Assembly (NCBI RefSeq): GCF_932294415.1
Contig: NC_065545.1
Location: forward strand, 41,454,327 to 41,518,326
Direction: 5' to 3'
Source: Quercus robur
Lineage: Eukaryota; Streptophyta; Magnoliopsida; Fagales; Fagaceae
Length of the DNA stretch: 64,000 nt
The notes under the pieces are model-generated. The model was not told the origin of the DNA. It ran no database searches and saw nothing but the letters and a program-made list of their open reading frames with translations. The translations under genes were made by a program, and so were the position numbers. This document shows positions 32,605 through 44,990 of the stretch, piece after piece. How positions within the stretch are numbered: the stretch's first letter is position 1; every line of letters begins with the position of its first letter.

Positions 32605-34250
32605 GAGGCAATTTTCAAACTTGACTCCGTCTAAAAGTTTGAACTATGTCAAGCTTGAACATTATCAAATGAAGTACATTATCAAATCAATATCAAGCCA
32701 ATTTGGTTTAAACGATTGGTCTCAGCTCTCAATTAATTAAAATCTTGGTAAGATATAAGTTTATTTGTCAAGCTTGTATCAAGTTTGTTACCAGGTCTAT
32801 AACAAGCATAGGCTTTTATCGAGTCCTATTATTTACAAGGTTGTTCAAGAACAAATTTTTCAGTTGATTTTGGCTCGTTTATTAAACAAGCCTAAATTTA
32901 AGATTTAAGTTTGGCTTGTTTATAAACAAACAAATATGAGCGAATTTCTTATCAAACTAAACCCGAGTTGTTTATAAACAATTTGGTTTATTTACAATTG
33001 TAACGACGATACTCTACTCTATATTTCAAATCTTTTTTCTTACATCTATTTCATGGATGTTATTTTATGAATTTAACAATGTACATGTTATCTATACTAC
33101 TATTTAAGGGGTTTTTCCTATTAGGGATCCTCATTTTTTTTGTTCAAAAATGCCCCTACTCCCCTGTATTTAAGTATAAACAAAATTAAAGGATAATCTT
33201 GTAAAAATACAACTCTAACTCCCACTAAAACATTACATAAAAAATAGAGTTACTCTTCGTTGATTTTTAAATTTCTTTTTCTACTTATAAATTAGATTCT
33301 CAAAATAAAAATTATATATATGTATATAATAAAAACACATGTTTTTTTCTACAAAATAGAACCACTAAGGCCAACATTTTCACTTTTTTTCTCCTTATCA
33401 AGACTGTAACATTTCTCTCTCTTTTTTCGGTTTTTTTTTTTTTCTTCTAAATTCTAATATCACTTTTTTTTTTCAAGATAGAATGAATAAAAAATTATGA
33501 CACAAAAACAAAAAAGTTTCATTGCACGCGTGAAGCGCATGTGATGAGACTAATTCAAATATTTAAAGTTTTAAATGATGTGATAATATATACACAAAAT
33601 TATCATTTTCTAATGTGTACTTAGCTGCTTCAATATGATTTTTTGCCCTTCTTCCAATTTACCTCTTTTAGCTTCACTAAGCAATACATGGAGAAATTGA
33701 ACTCGAAACATATTCATATTCTCTGCTTTTGTAATGGGAAAACAGAAAAATAAAGACATCTAGAATTTTTTGTTTTGATATGGGTAACTTTGTTATCTAA
33801 AATTCACTGGATTTTACATATCATCACCAATGTGGTTGAATAATAAGGTGTGAGGAATCCTTTCACTTAAAAACTTAAGTCATTCAAAAATAACACAACC
33901 TAGAACAATGTACGGATCCAAAATGAACAATTTTTTTTTTATTTTTTATAAATCAATAGTTGGAGGTGGTGGTGATGAAAAAGCTATGTTAGGACAAGGG
34001 GACATGTACCCCTTGACCCTAACACCAGCCCCTATATATGTTGCTTGCCATCTCAAAATGAATTGTTTTTTATAAATATTTAAAATTTTGATCTCAAAAC
34101 ATATCTAAATCTTAACAATTTAATTGACCCAAATAGGTCCTAGAATGACTTTTTAACATAATTTAAAAATATATATATTTTTGGTTTTTCATGATGTAAA
34201 AAGTTTTAGTAAAAAAATATCATTTCCTAATAAAATATATATATATATAT
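32605..34250. other. Gene-free AT-rich stretch
   Basis: No exon or clear element seen. Several phrases recur with small changes at 32640-33000 (tatcaagcttg, tttataaacaa), suggesting an old unrecognised repeat. An AT dinucleotide run at 34235-34253 is the insertion site of the LTR element. Confidence 0.4.
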
Positions 34251-34253
34251 ATA

Positions 34254-34884
34254 TGTAGGGTCACGTTCCGCGACGAACCGCAGTAGTATTGGGTTCGCAC
34301 GTGAATGGGCCCAAACAATATCATTTGTAGAGAGTGGGTTCGAAAGGCTAGGCCTTGGCTACCCAGCGGTGGGTTTTTGTGGTGTTCATATGTGATTAAA
34401 GTACCTTCACCCTTGGAGTCTTTCTCCTAGAGGTGGACTGGAAGCCCTTCCTTTTTGGCCAGTCTTCCCAGCCCCCTCTTCCAGATTACTTACTTTTTTT
34501 TTATACTAACCTGCGTTCGCTTTCCTTCGTCCACGTGTAGGGTCGACATTTCCAAGACTGATACTTGTCCCGTCAATCCAAACCCAAAGTCGTTGGGGAT
34601 GGTTGATAAAGCTGACGAATATGACTCTGTTAGGTCAGAACCTTGCATGGGAAGGGCAGCTTTTCCTAGATATTTTGGATTTTCTTTCAAACTTGTTCCT
34701 ATACCGTTTTTGCCCTTCTTCTCGGTGGAATTTTGGGTCTGCCGAGGACTGAACTGTCCTCGGCAACATCTCTGGGCCCTTTTGGGCTTTATGTTATTGA
34801 GTTTGGATTGTAACCCTCTTCGGCTTGGGCCTTAAGGCTCCCCATGAATAAATGGGTTCGGCCCATAAATTGCTGGGCCCCACA
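34254..34884 (-). repeat. LTR (3' LTR of the element)
   Basis: 631 bases with TG...CA ends in either direction, matching 38979-39609. It includes gtcctcggca, cacgtgtagggtcgac and the gatacttgtcccgtcaatcc phrase that is also present, diverged, in the inverted LTR pair at 58700-60334. Confidence 0.9.
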
Positions 34885-35209
34885 ATAGCCCCTCAAAACC
34901 CTACTGTCCGACTTCCTGGTCAGAGAGGGGGGTTTTGATAATACCGAGCATTTATTATGGCTCATTTAATTCAGCCCTTGACTGACGCAGGCCACTCTTC
35001 ACCTGCCTAGGGAATGTACCGGTCTACAAGATATTCCCCTTGATTTGCGCACGATGCGTTTCTGCCGTTTGGTTATCTGAAGCGCGCCTTTATTATCTTC
35101 CCTTTACGAGACCTCTCAGGTTCAACGGTTTTTGATGACGTGGGGGAATAAAACGGGCGTATTCATGTCTGTAGATTTCCTTGGAGATCTGAACTCATTA
35201 AGTACTATT

Positions 35210-36030
35210 TTCTTCGTCCCCTATATAAAGAGAAGAAATAAGAGTGGTTTCTCCCACAAATGAATCCCTTTACTCCTACCAAAATTTGAAACTCTTAGAT
35301 TCCTTCCGGAGTTTACTCTTATTCTCCGGTTATACCTTAACCTGAAACACACTCACCGTAGTAATAAGCAATGAAAAAACTATTCTCCTCCTAGAAATAC
35401 CATGTTCTAACGAAGCTCGAAATGGCTCGATCAGGGCAAAGATGGCGGAGACTCAAGATTTGTCTCGCCTTTCTTTCAGCCAAAATCCGAAGCAGGGACT
35501 CGTCATGTCACATTTTTGGCGTGACTGAGCCGAGGACACATATCATCAGTACTATCCGCTCTCTCATGAGCATATCTAATATGGCGCCAGCGTGTTAGGA
35601 GTCAGGACTGAGGCAGGGACTAAGTGCCCCTGCTTCTTCCTCTCTTCGTTCACTGGCGCCTCCTTCCGCCTCTCTTTCTTCCTTCTCATCTTTTCCCTCT
35701 TCTTCTCCTCTTTCTTTTACTCATCTCCTCCATCTTCCTCATTCATCTCCTCCATCTTCCTCATTCATCTCCTCCATCCTCTTCTTCCTTGTCCTTCATT
35801 TTCTTCTTCCTTCTCCTTCAACTTTTTCTAAAGAAATTTCTTCTCTCAATAGGAGCAATACTGAGGCAGAGATTGGAGAGACTTTGAAGACGAGTTTAAA
35901 AGACACCTGACTGTTTACTTATCTGTATTGCGAATATTATTGTTGCTTCGGTAGTTTACCTTTTGTATAGGCTTGTTTAACCCCCTCTTTGTACGTTGTA
36001 ATAATTTTTCATATTAATAAAAATTGTTGT
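35210..36030 (+). other. Transcription-unit-like module inside the LTR element
   Basis: On the strand opposite to the element, ctatataaag (35220) is followed by a leader, a CT-rich run of 35690-35830 with ctcatctcctccatcttcc repeats, and an attaataaaaattg poly(A)-like signal near 36015. The phrase caaaatccgaagcaggg (35473) recurs at 37091 in a second, shorter module (36830-37550). No convincing protein. Could be an antisense unit of the kind known from Tat elements. Confidence 0.4.
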
Positions 36031-38009
36031 TATTTTACTTCGCATATTCTGTTTCTATGTTTTTACAAGTTTATAAGCGCTGCTCGGCACAATAATATAG
36101 CATTTGAATCAATGACAATTAAGGCCGAAATACTTGCTGATAAAAAGATGTCACCATAACTTTAATAGCATTATTTGACACAGCAATGCCTATCTGTGAA
36201 TAACGATACTTACCCAAAACAATGCCGACATTAGAACTGGATGCTCTATGTGATGTAGGAAGTAATCATCTGAAGACATATTTCCCGCAAGAATGAACAA
36301 CCCCCGTAGGCTACCAAATAGTGGGGCGTCTCGCCATCATCCTAACACTTTTATCGGCCTCAACATTTTAAAGTATTTGAGCCGAGGGCTTTCCCCATTT
36401 GAGTAGTGGGCGTCCCAATAGGTTTGAGTCTGAGGACTTCACAACGCCTTGAGTTCGCCGAGGTAGTTGGTTTCCCCACAGGCTTGAGTTCGAAGGCTGT
36501 AGTTCAGTTTCTCCCTTTCCTCAGGTATTTCGCGAGGTGCCGAGCAGGAGGTTGTCCTCGGCATCGGCTATTCCTCGGCGTGGGCCATTGTCCCTGGGCC
36601 CCCATACAGAACGGGCCTGGGCCGCGAATTCACTAGGCCCACAACTTAAAGGGTATTTATGTAGTTTTTGGTCACGCAGTACTTTTTGGCGTCCCAATGT
36701 TCGAGGTGCACCTTCCCGATACTCCTTTAATCCCATGGTTGCAGGTGGCGTTGGAGATTGAGCCAGAACCATCTTGTCTGTAGCGTTCCTTGGGACGCTG
36801 CGTGAATCAAATGCCACCACCTTATCTCTTTAAATAAATAGGAGAGAAAGTTGCTTCACCTACGCACCAATTCTTCAGTTTCCTCCCAAATCACAACTCC
36901 CATATCCAGTGCTATCCCCCCTTAGCATAACATGTTTGAGGCGAGGGTTAGGGAGAAGAAACTCTCTCCGCCACAGAGGCGTCGTGTCCTCCTGAGACTC
37001 AGAATAGTGAGGTACGGGCAAAGGAAGCATAAATTTAAGAGAATACTCCACTTCGATAGAGGGGAAAGGGTGTTTCTCCCTCTTTTAATCAAAATCCGAA
37101 GCAGGTTCTGTTCATGCCAGAATTTTGGTGTGTCAGAAGAAAGATTCTCCGCCATCAGCATCTCTGCCCTGTCGCAGGCAAATTTTTGGTGAAGGCTTCT
37201 CAACTTCCGGCTCCCTGCACCTTTCCTTCAGCGGTGTGAGGCTCAAGTTGGGTTCCCTTTGCTGCCTGAGTTATGGGCATGTAAAGGCATTGAGGAAGAA
37301 CAAGGTCTTGGAGCAGTAGCCAACCTCTCCTCTGATTTACTTCCTCGGCTTTATCTTATTCTCTTGTATCTTTCTTTCTTTTTGGTTATGTGGTTAGCTT
37401 TAGAATCCAACCTCTCGTCTGTACTGCCTCTTCTGCTTTGTGTTATTCTCTTGTATCTTCCTTTCCGATTATGTAGTGAGCTCTGACATAAGCTGATTCC
37501 AGCTTTTCATTGTACGCTGTACTGTTTCTTTGTTTTAGTAAAAATGGAAACTCACTTACTTGTTTTGAATACTGTTCTTTTGGCAACACCACTTTGTGAA
37601 TGGGTGTGCTCCATGTGTTTGTTTCTTCTCGGCGATATTTAAAGCAAGAACCCGTGAAATACAATCCAACTAATTCTAATTTGCCGACACTACCAGGCAT
37701 AATAATAACAATTCGTAGTAAGTTGGACTTAGGAAACTAACCTAGATAATGGTTGAACGTTCTGTAATAAGCGCGAGAATACTGTTTGAGAACGACAAAT
37801 TCTAAATAATTCATCTGAGGGGATGACCCAGCATTGAATGACTTCGCTTATACTTTCGGAAACATGTTGCTCCATTCCGTACTAGTCCCTTTGGTGTTGA
37901 GGATCCGAGGGCAAACTAGAGAATCCATGTAATTCAAGAATTAACCCAATTGTTAATGGAGAGTTTACCTCGGGGAGATTCTAAGGTCCACGTAACGTAG
38001 TTTTTCCTT

Positions 38010-38740
38010 TTAAATAGTTGGTTTCCCCAGAGGCTTAGGTCCGAATACCACACAAGGCCTTGGTTCTGTCCAAAACTTGTATTGTCTTTGTAAGTAGTTG
38101 GTTTCCCCAGAGGTTTGGGTCCGAGGACCATACAAGGCCTTGGTTCTATCCAAAACTTGTATTTTCTTTGTAAGTAGTTGGTTTCTCCAGAGGCTTGGGT
38201 CCGAGGACCATACAAGGCCTTGGTTCTGTCCAAAACTTGTATTCTCTTTGTAAGTAGTTGGTTTCCCCAGAGGCTTGACTCCGAGGACCATACAAGGCCT
38301 TGGTTCTGTCCAAAACTTGTATTGTCTTTGTAAGTAGTTGGTTTCCCCAGAGGCTTGGGTCCGAGGACCATACAAGGCCTTGGTTCTGTCCAAAACTTGT
38401 ATTCTCTTTGTAAGTAGTTGGTTTCCCCAGAGGCTTAGGTCCGAGGACCATACAAGGCCTTGGTTCTGTCCAAAACTTGTATTCTCTTTGTAAGTAGTTG
38501 GTTTCCCCATAGGCTTGGGTCCGAGGACCATACAAGGCCTTGGTTCTGTCCAAAACTTGTATTCTCTTTGTAAGTAGTTGGTTTCCCCAGAAGCTTGGGT
38601 CCGAGGACCATACAAGACCTTGGTTCTGTCCAAAACTTGTATTCTCTTTGTAAGTAGTTGGTTTCCCCAGAGACTTGGGTCCGAGGACCATACAAGGCCT
38701 TGGTTCTGTCCAAAACTTGTATTCTGTTTCTTAATTTATC
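38010..38740. repeat. 80-bp tandem array, nine copies
   Basis: The phrase ccgaggaccatacaaggcct starts at 38121, 38201, 38281, 38361, 38441, 38521, 38601 and 38681, with a variant at 38041, a strict 80-base period. Copies differ at one to four positions. Because 80 is not a multiple of three, each minus-strand frame meets every phase of the unit, and all three stay open for hundreds of bases. That is a property of the stop-free unit, not evidence for a protein. A diverged outlying copy is near 36405-36510. Confidence 0.95.
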
Positions 38741-38978
38741 TACTTCCTGAAGGTTAGCTCCTCGAATAAGGTGGGGGAAACTAGCTTGATGTTTAAAGCC
38801 CCTAGACTTGCCATGCAACTGGCATTACAAGGCGTAGCCCCTAGTGGGAACTTGTGTCAAAACAACAACAACGTGTCGCCAGTCGTAAAGGCATCTTAGT
38901 AGACCCTTGTTCGACAGAAGCTCAACCCCACCTCCGCTCGAGCTAACGCGCAAGCCCCTTCCCACAGACGGCGCCAAT

Positions 38979-39609
38979 TGTAGGGTCACGTTCCGCGACG
39001 AACCGCAGTAGTGTTGGGTTCGCACGTGAATGGGCCCAAACAATATCATTTGTAGAGAGTGGGTTCGAAAGGCTAGGCCTTGGCTACCCAGCGGTGGGTT
39101 TTTGTGGTGTTCATATGTGATTAAAGTACCTTTACCCTTGGAGTCTTTCTCTTGGAGGTGGACTGGAAGCCCTTCCTTTTTGGCCAGTCTTCCCAGCCCC
39201 CTCTTCCAGATTACTTACTTTTCTTTTATACTAACCTGCGTTCGCTTTCCTTCGTCCACGTGTAGGGTCGACATTTCCAAGACTGATACTTGTCCCGTCA
39301 ATCCAAACCCAAAGTCGTTGGGGATGGTTGATAAAGCTGACGAATACGACTCTGTTAGGTCAGAACCTTGCATGGGAAGGGCAGTTTTTCCTAGATATTT
39401 TGGATTTTCTTTCAGGCTTGTTCCTATACCGTTTTTGCCCTTCTTCTCGGTGGAATTTTGGGTCTGCCGAGGACTGAATTGTCCTCGGCAACATCTCTGG
39501 GCCATTTTGGACTTTATGTTATTGAGTTTTGATTGTAACCCTCTTTGGCTTGAGCCTTAGGGCTCCCCATGAATAAATGGGTTCGGCCCATAAATTGCTG
39601 GGCCCCACA
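38979..39609 (-). repeat. LTR (5' LTR of the element)
   Basis: 631 bases matching 34254-34884. The adjacent gcgccaattg at 38971-38980 is, on the minus strand, the start of the primer-binding site, which fixes this as the 5' LTR. Confidence 0.9.
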
Positions 39610-39651
39610 ATATATATATATATATATATATATAGATCTCGTGCTAGAGAG

Positions 39652-39950
39652 TATGGCAGCATTTGGATTGCGCGTTTGCACGTCCAGCATCTGCGTTTCC
39701 CTTTTTTTTTTTTTTGTTTTAGCCGCAATATTTGACTTTTCAGCAACTCCAGTAGGTCTCATGCACTGTTCATGGGACCCATAAACTTCACTTTTCAGCA
39801 ACCTTTTCATTAAAAGTGGGTTCCATGCCACTCTTTATACATTTAAAATTTTTTTTTTTTTTTTTTGAGAAAGCATTTAAAAATTATTTTGTTACAGTGT
39901 TTTCAGTTTTTTGTTTTCAGCAAAATAAGTTGTATTCAAACAGACCCTAT
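39652..39950. mobile_element. MITE-like repeat, family M1 (copy 4)
   Basis: It runs from gcatttggattgcgcg to ttgtattcaaacagaccct. Internal text catgcactgttcatgggacc and attttgttacagtgttttca match the copies at 32347 and 47110. Confidence 0.7.
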
Positions 39951-40241
39951 AAGGTTGTGCCATGTGACGCATTCCTTAAAGTTCTCTTTATTTAGTTTCC
40001 TACTTCAACAAAGTTTGCATTTATATTAAAGTATTAGTTTATTGAATTAACCAATGAAGTAAATGCATATATTAATTATCTATTGTTATGCATTAATTAT
40101 TTATATTAAATGAAATTATATGATTATTTTAATAAAATCTACATAGAAAATAATTTTTAGTTGGAATAATAATAATAAATTTAGAATATGACATTCTTAC
40201 TCATGTTCAGTTGATTTGATAACAATTGTCACAAAAGCCAT

Positions 40242-40243
<2 letters not shown>

Positions 40244-40282
<39 letters not shown>

Positions 40283-40380
40283 GAATTCACTAAAATTAAT
40301 CTTAATCCTTTAAATTTCCTAACTCGTTTGTGAGTGTGTGTGTGTGTGTGTGAGCCCATGCGTGTATGTGTGTGTGTGGA
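40244..40380. repeat. AT and GT microsatellites
   Basis: An AT run at 40246-40279 and a GT-rich run at 40331-40376. Intergenic. Confidence 0.85.
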
Positions 40381-40790
40381 AATAACACTGTAAAATGTAT
40401 TCTATGTAATTAGAAAGATTACTAATATAATAAATATGTTTATTTTGTTATATTAGTTATTTTAAGCATAATGAAATTTTAATATCATTTTTCTAAGATT
40501 TATATGATAAACAATTGGTTTTTTATGTGAGAAACAATTTATTTGAAATATGACATTTTTATTTTTTACTCAAATTTAGTTGTTTTTGCAACAATTGAAA
40601 CCATGTCCAACAAAAAGGAGAATTTTTTTTTTAGTAACACAAAATCAAGAATGTAATAAAAAATAATAATTGAAAGATATATGCATTTTTTAGTAGGCAT
40701 AAAACATGCCTATCTATATTAGCTATTATATCGTGCAATTTTCAATTTGTAACCACATATATATAGTATGGTTAAATCACTATACTATTC

Positions 40791-42045
40791 TTAAGGTCCG
40801 TTTGATTTGAGGAGTGGAAAAGTGGGAGGATGGAAAATTAGTGGAATGATGGAAAAGTGGGAGGATAGAAAATATTTAATTTTCCCTCGTGTGTGTTTGG
40901 TTGGAGGAGTGGAAAAGTGAGAGGATGAAAAACTCTTTTGTTTGGTTGAAAAGAAAAGTGGGAGGATAGAAAATGTAGTTTATATAATTTGACTATTATA
41001 CCCTTATTACATAATAAGTAATAAATAGATTTATTTGTACTCATTAAATAATATAAAATTTACCAATAATCATATATTTCAATAAGAAGTGTTACGTCTA
41101 CAACATTTTTCGCAATACTTTCACAACAAAATTTATGTGAAAAGCTGTTACTAATTCTAATTTGAATCCACCACTGAAATTATTTTTTTACTCACCAATA
41201 TTAACTAATAACAATCTATTACTTAAAATTTATTGTGAAAATATTGTGATAACATTTCTCAATTAGGATTTTTTATTCTTTATATTATTTCTCCTTTCTC
41301 TCATTTCATTTCATCCATACGTTTTGTTTTTTTTTTTCCTTGTTTTTCTCCTCCACAAATGTTGTCTTGTCTCTATCCCCCCTTCTTTTATTTTCTTTTT
41401 CTCCTTCATTCAAGAACATTCTAGCACTAGCAACTCTCATTCTCTCTCTTTTTTCTCCAACTCGCTCTCTCTATTTTTTTTTTTTTTTTACTTGATTCCA
41501 AAACAGTCGTCCCCAACGCAGTCCAAATGGGTCATCTTCGTCCCAAAGCATTTGGCCTAGCCTGGAGCCATTGCTCATCTTCATCCCCAACGCAGTCTAG
41601 ATGGGTTAGATGGCTTCTGTCTTCTATCTTCTGTCTTTTATCTTTTTTTTTTTTTTTTTTTTTTTTTTTGCTTTTATTGTTATGATTTGATTAATTTTAA
41701 AATTGTTTTTTTGAGTTTGTATTCTGATAATCTAATTATACTTGAGTTTAGAGATGTTTGAGAGAAAGATTGTTGTATTTGTAGCCATTGTGTTTGTAGC
41801 TATGAAAGGATGGAGAAACGGGGTATTTGTGTAAAAGTGCTTTCACAGCACTTTTCTCTCCACATTTTCCTCCCAATTTGGGAGGATAAAAAATGTGGGC
41901 CTGGGAGAGAAAACTTTCTCCCGAATTTTATGTCTTCCCCATTTTCCTTCCCCAACCGAACAGTGAAAAACAGCATTTTCTACCATATTTTTCTCCTTTT
42001 ATTTTCTATCCTCCATGTTTTCACTCCAACTAAACACAGTCTTAG
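40791..42045. mobile_element. Non-autonomous TIR DNA element, 1.25 kb
   Basis: The left end holds ttaaggtccgtttgatttga and gtggaaaagtgggaggat (repeated three times sub-terminally). The right end holds the complements, tattttctatcctccatg and ttttcactccaactaaac, ending acagtcttag. These long related termini mark a DNA transposon derivative. No transposase is present. A family M2 MITE (41086-41260) is inserted in it. Confidence 0.75.
41086..41260. mobile_element. MITE, family M2 (copy 2)
   Basis: Left end gaagtgttacgtctacaaca, right end gtgataacatttctc, with the shared core tttgaatccaccactgaaat. Same family as 29285-29452, more diverged. Confidence 0.75.
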
Positions 42046-42361
42046 TGTATTTCTATTTTGTCTATATATAAAATAACTAAAGATTACAATTTTTTACAAT
42101 AAAATTTATTGAAATATCTTTTTTTATACATTGATAGTTGAGGGGTAGGGATTTTGAATCCTAAATGTTTCTATTGGAAATTGAGATGTCAATTAGTTAA
42201 ATTACAAGATTTTTGGTATAACTTATTGAAATATTGAAGAAAACTAATAATAAGTTGCACTGTACATTGTGCGGAAACTTAACTAGTTATAATAAATTAA
42301 GAACAAACCAAGAAATAAGAAACAATGTTCCTCTTTTATTCATATTTTAAGGCAATTCCTT

Positions 42362-42530
42362 TTTTATTTTTTTATTTTTTTTGGAGATAGATAGAGTTAT
42401 ACTTTAACATAATCTAAGTGTATATATGTGTGAATCTCCATTCTAAAGACTTGAACCTCGATCTTTGCCCTCACATTTCACAAGCACTTATACTTGTGAA
42501 GTGACCACCACACCAAGAGTGCACGGTGGT
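42362..42530. repeat. SINE-like dispersed repeat, family R (copy 1)
   Basis: It shares agacttgaacctcgatc, cacaagcacttatacttgtg and aagtgaccaccacacca with copies at about 57946-58040 and 58075-58240. The gaacctcgatc part recalls a B-box, but no clear A-box or tail was found. Confidence 0.5.
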
Positions 42531-42539
42531 CTTTGTTTT

Positions 42540-43612
42540 TGAATATGCATGTGTGTCCTTTTATTCATCCCCAGACACAACCCAAACCCTCACATTCTCA
42601 TCTTCATTCTTTGTATCTTCTATACTACTAATAACATTATTCTTTGTTTAAGTTTTATCATTTTGTATACTAAAATATTTTCACACAAATTCTTAAACTC
42701 TCTAAAATACCCTATATTTTAGTTAAATAATTTTAAATAAAAAAATAAATGGATTAAAATAGTAATTTATTGTTCCTAAGATTTAGGCTTTTTTCTTTCT
42801 TTTCTCTATATGAATTACCACTTTTTTATTTTAAATTCAAAATTTTCAAACTTTAAACCCATTTATAAATAACTTTTTTTTAAAAATCACATAGAAAAAT
42901 ATCCTAAAATGATGACATTATATTTATCTCAGTTTTAAACATTACGATACTAAAAAAAATATATATATATATATATATATTTTTTTTAAAAGCTCAATTG
43001 CATGCACAAAGTATGTGTGATGAGGTCATTAGAGAAAACAAAAATGGTGATGAAGTGAGGGAAAATATTGTGGAAATCAAAGGAACCATGGAAATAGAGT
43101 TAAATAGGGCCAAAATGGCTATATACCACTGTTTACCGAAATATATATCAATCTACTACTATTTCAGAAATATATAGGGATCTATAATTTTTTGAGTACT
43201 CAAGTTTGGGGAACTCGAGTTCCATAAACTCGAATTCTTTAAAAAAATAGCCTTTAAATTAGCCAAAAAAAATTTTATGGAACTCGAATACCATGGGTAA
43301 CTTGAGGGCTCCCAAAAAAAAAAAAAAATTCCAATATATTTCCGAAACCGTATTAGACCAATATATATCTTGATAAATAGTGTCATTGTGTCATTTTTAG
43401 ATAAAGAATTGACTGGGCTGTGGAGCATGTGGCCCAAACTTTCAAAATGGTGACTAGGATAGTGTAGCAGTAGTATGCTGAACACTAGTACACTAACTTT
43501 CAAAAAAAAACAAACAAAAGCAAAAGCATGAGAGAGGGTTAAAAGAAGCAAGAAAAGAAGAAGAAACGGCAGAGAGAGACCCTAAAAATTAAATTAAATT
43601 AAATTCTGTCGA
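42540..43612. other. Upstream region of the RBR gene
   Basis: AT-rich, with an AT run at 42960-42980. At 43190-43310 lie short inverted phrases of the type aactcgagttcc and ggaactcgaatacc, which may be a small foldback element. The last 50 bases before the start codon are purine-rich. No TATA box was assigned with confidence. Confidence 0.4.
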
Positions 43613-44951
43613 ATGAAAATGGCTGCTCCATCTCCATCTCCATCTCCTCCTCCTCCTAATGATCCTCTTATTTTTGGGTCCTCATCCTCATCCTCATCCT
43701 CAAATCAAAGAGCCAAACTGATTCCCAAAAGAAAAAGGCATCAGCAAATGGATCAGAAACAGAATATTATAGATGTTGTCGAAGTTAACGATGATGATGA
43801 TGATGATGTTGTTGTTTTGAAAACAACGACCTCGGACAAAGGCGTTAAGGGAACCAACAAGTTCAACGCTATCTCTGTTGAACGCTACTCTGAGAACAGA
43901 GACCTTCAACTTGCTATCATGGCTTCTCTGCTCCAATCATCACCTAATTCTCAATCCTGCATCAACCTCGATGATCATCGTGATGACGGTGATGATGAAC
44001 TCCGAGTTCTTATGTTCAAACCCAAAATTCAAAACTGGCGAAGAACAACTTCTTCTGGTCCTCTTTTGGAAACTGGGCAGTCTTCTTCTTCAAAACCCAG
44101 CAATCAAAATGGCTCCGTTGAGTTTATCTGTGAAATTTGCACGGAAACCAAGAGTGGGAATGAGAGTTTTAGCATCAAGGGTTGTGATCATGCGTATTGT
44201 ACAGAGTGTATGGCCATGTACGTGGCTTCCAAGCTTCAAGACAATATTACATCTATACGTTGTCCTGTACCAGAATGTGTAGAAGGATTGTTGGAGCCAG
44301 AGCAGTGTCGTTCTATTCTTCCCAAGGATGTTTTTGACAGGTGGGGTAACGCTTTGTGTGAGGCTCTTATTCCTGGTTCACAAAAGTTTTATTGTCCCTT
44401 TAAGGATTGCTCGGCTTTGTTGCTTGATGACACCAGTGAGAGTGGAGAAAGCATAAGGGAGTCTCAATGTCCCAATTGTTTGAGAATGTTTTGTGCACAG
44501 TGTAAGGTTCCTTGGCATTCAGGGATTGACTGTGCCCAGTTCCAGAAATTGCATCAGAATGAGAGAGAAAGGGAGGATATCATGTTATTGAACCTTGCCC
44601 AGAACAAGAGTTGGAGTAGGTGTCCAAGTTGCAGATTCTATGTTGATAAAAATCAAGGCTGCATGTTTATCAAATGCAGGTCCTCATTTCTTTCTTTATA
44701 TTGCTAATTCCTTCAGATGTTCCAGCATACTTAATCTAGGACTTTGAATAGATATAGATGAATTAGACTTGTTAATTAGTATGTTTGGGTTGCTTTGCCA
44801 CTTCCTGCATATTCAATATTGTCTACCATATGCCAATTTTCATTCCATAATCTAGAATTCTAGATAAATATTTCAGCTGATGCTTACCCAGAGATTAATC
44901 AAGGCAACAAATCCAACTTATATCCCATTGCAAGCCTAGTGAAACTTACCA

Positions 44952-44990
<39 letters not shown>

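Larger units (their letters stand above)
34254..39609 (-). mobile_element. Non-autonomous Ty3/gypsy-like LTR retrotransposon
   Basis: Two direct LTRs of 631 bases each (34254-34884 and 38979-39609) bracket a 4.1-kb interior. The element reads on the minus strand: LTR tgtgggg...ccctaca, then a primer-binding-type sequence TGGCGCCGTCTGTGG just inside the 38979 LTR, and a purine-rich tract ttttgaggggctat before the 34884 LTR. By eye the LTRs differ at about 16 positions. Five-base flanks ATATA match, but both sit in an AT run, so they prove little. No gag, protease, RT or integrase could be found on either strand. The interior has an 80-bp tandem array and transcript-like modules. Similar PBS and antisense features are known in Tat-type elements. 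Confidence 0.9.

Noticed and set aside
35592-35887. Two Ser/Leu/Phe-rich plus-strand frames
   Set aside because: Translation of a ctcctccatcttcctcatt microsatellite-like tract in the LTR element.
36406-37700. Several 70-99-codon frames in the LTR interior
   Set aside because: No resemblance to gag, pol or host proteins; lengths are those expected by chance.
37934-38818. Four overlapping long minus-strand reading frames with repeated GPRTQASGETNYLQ-type text
   Set aside because: They are the three frames of one 80-bp tandem unit that happens to lack stops; no known domain, and three different frames cannot all be selected.
34249-39614. ATATA as proof of target duplication of the LTR element
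   Set aside because: Both sides are AT dinucleotide runs, so the match is expected anyway; element borders rest on the LTRs, primer site and purine tract.
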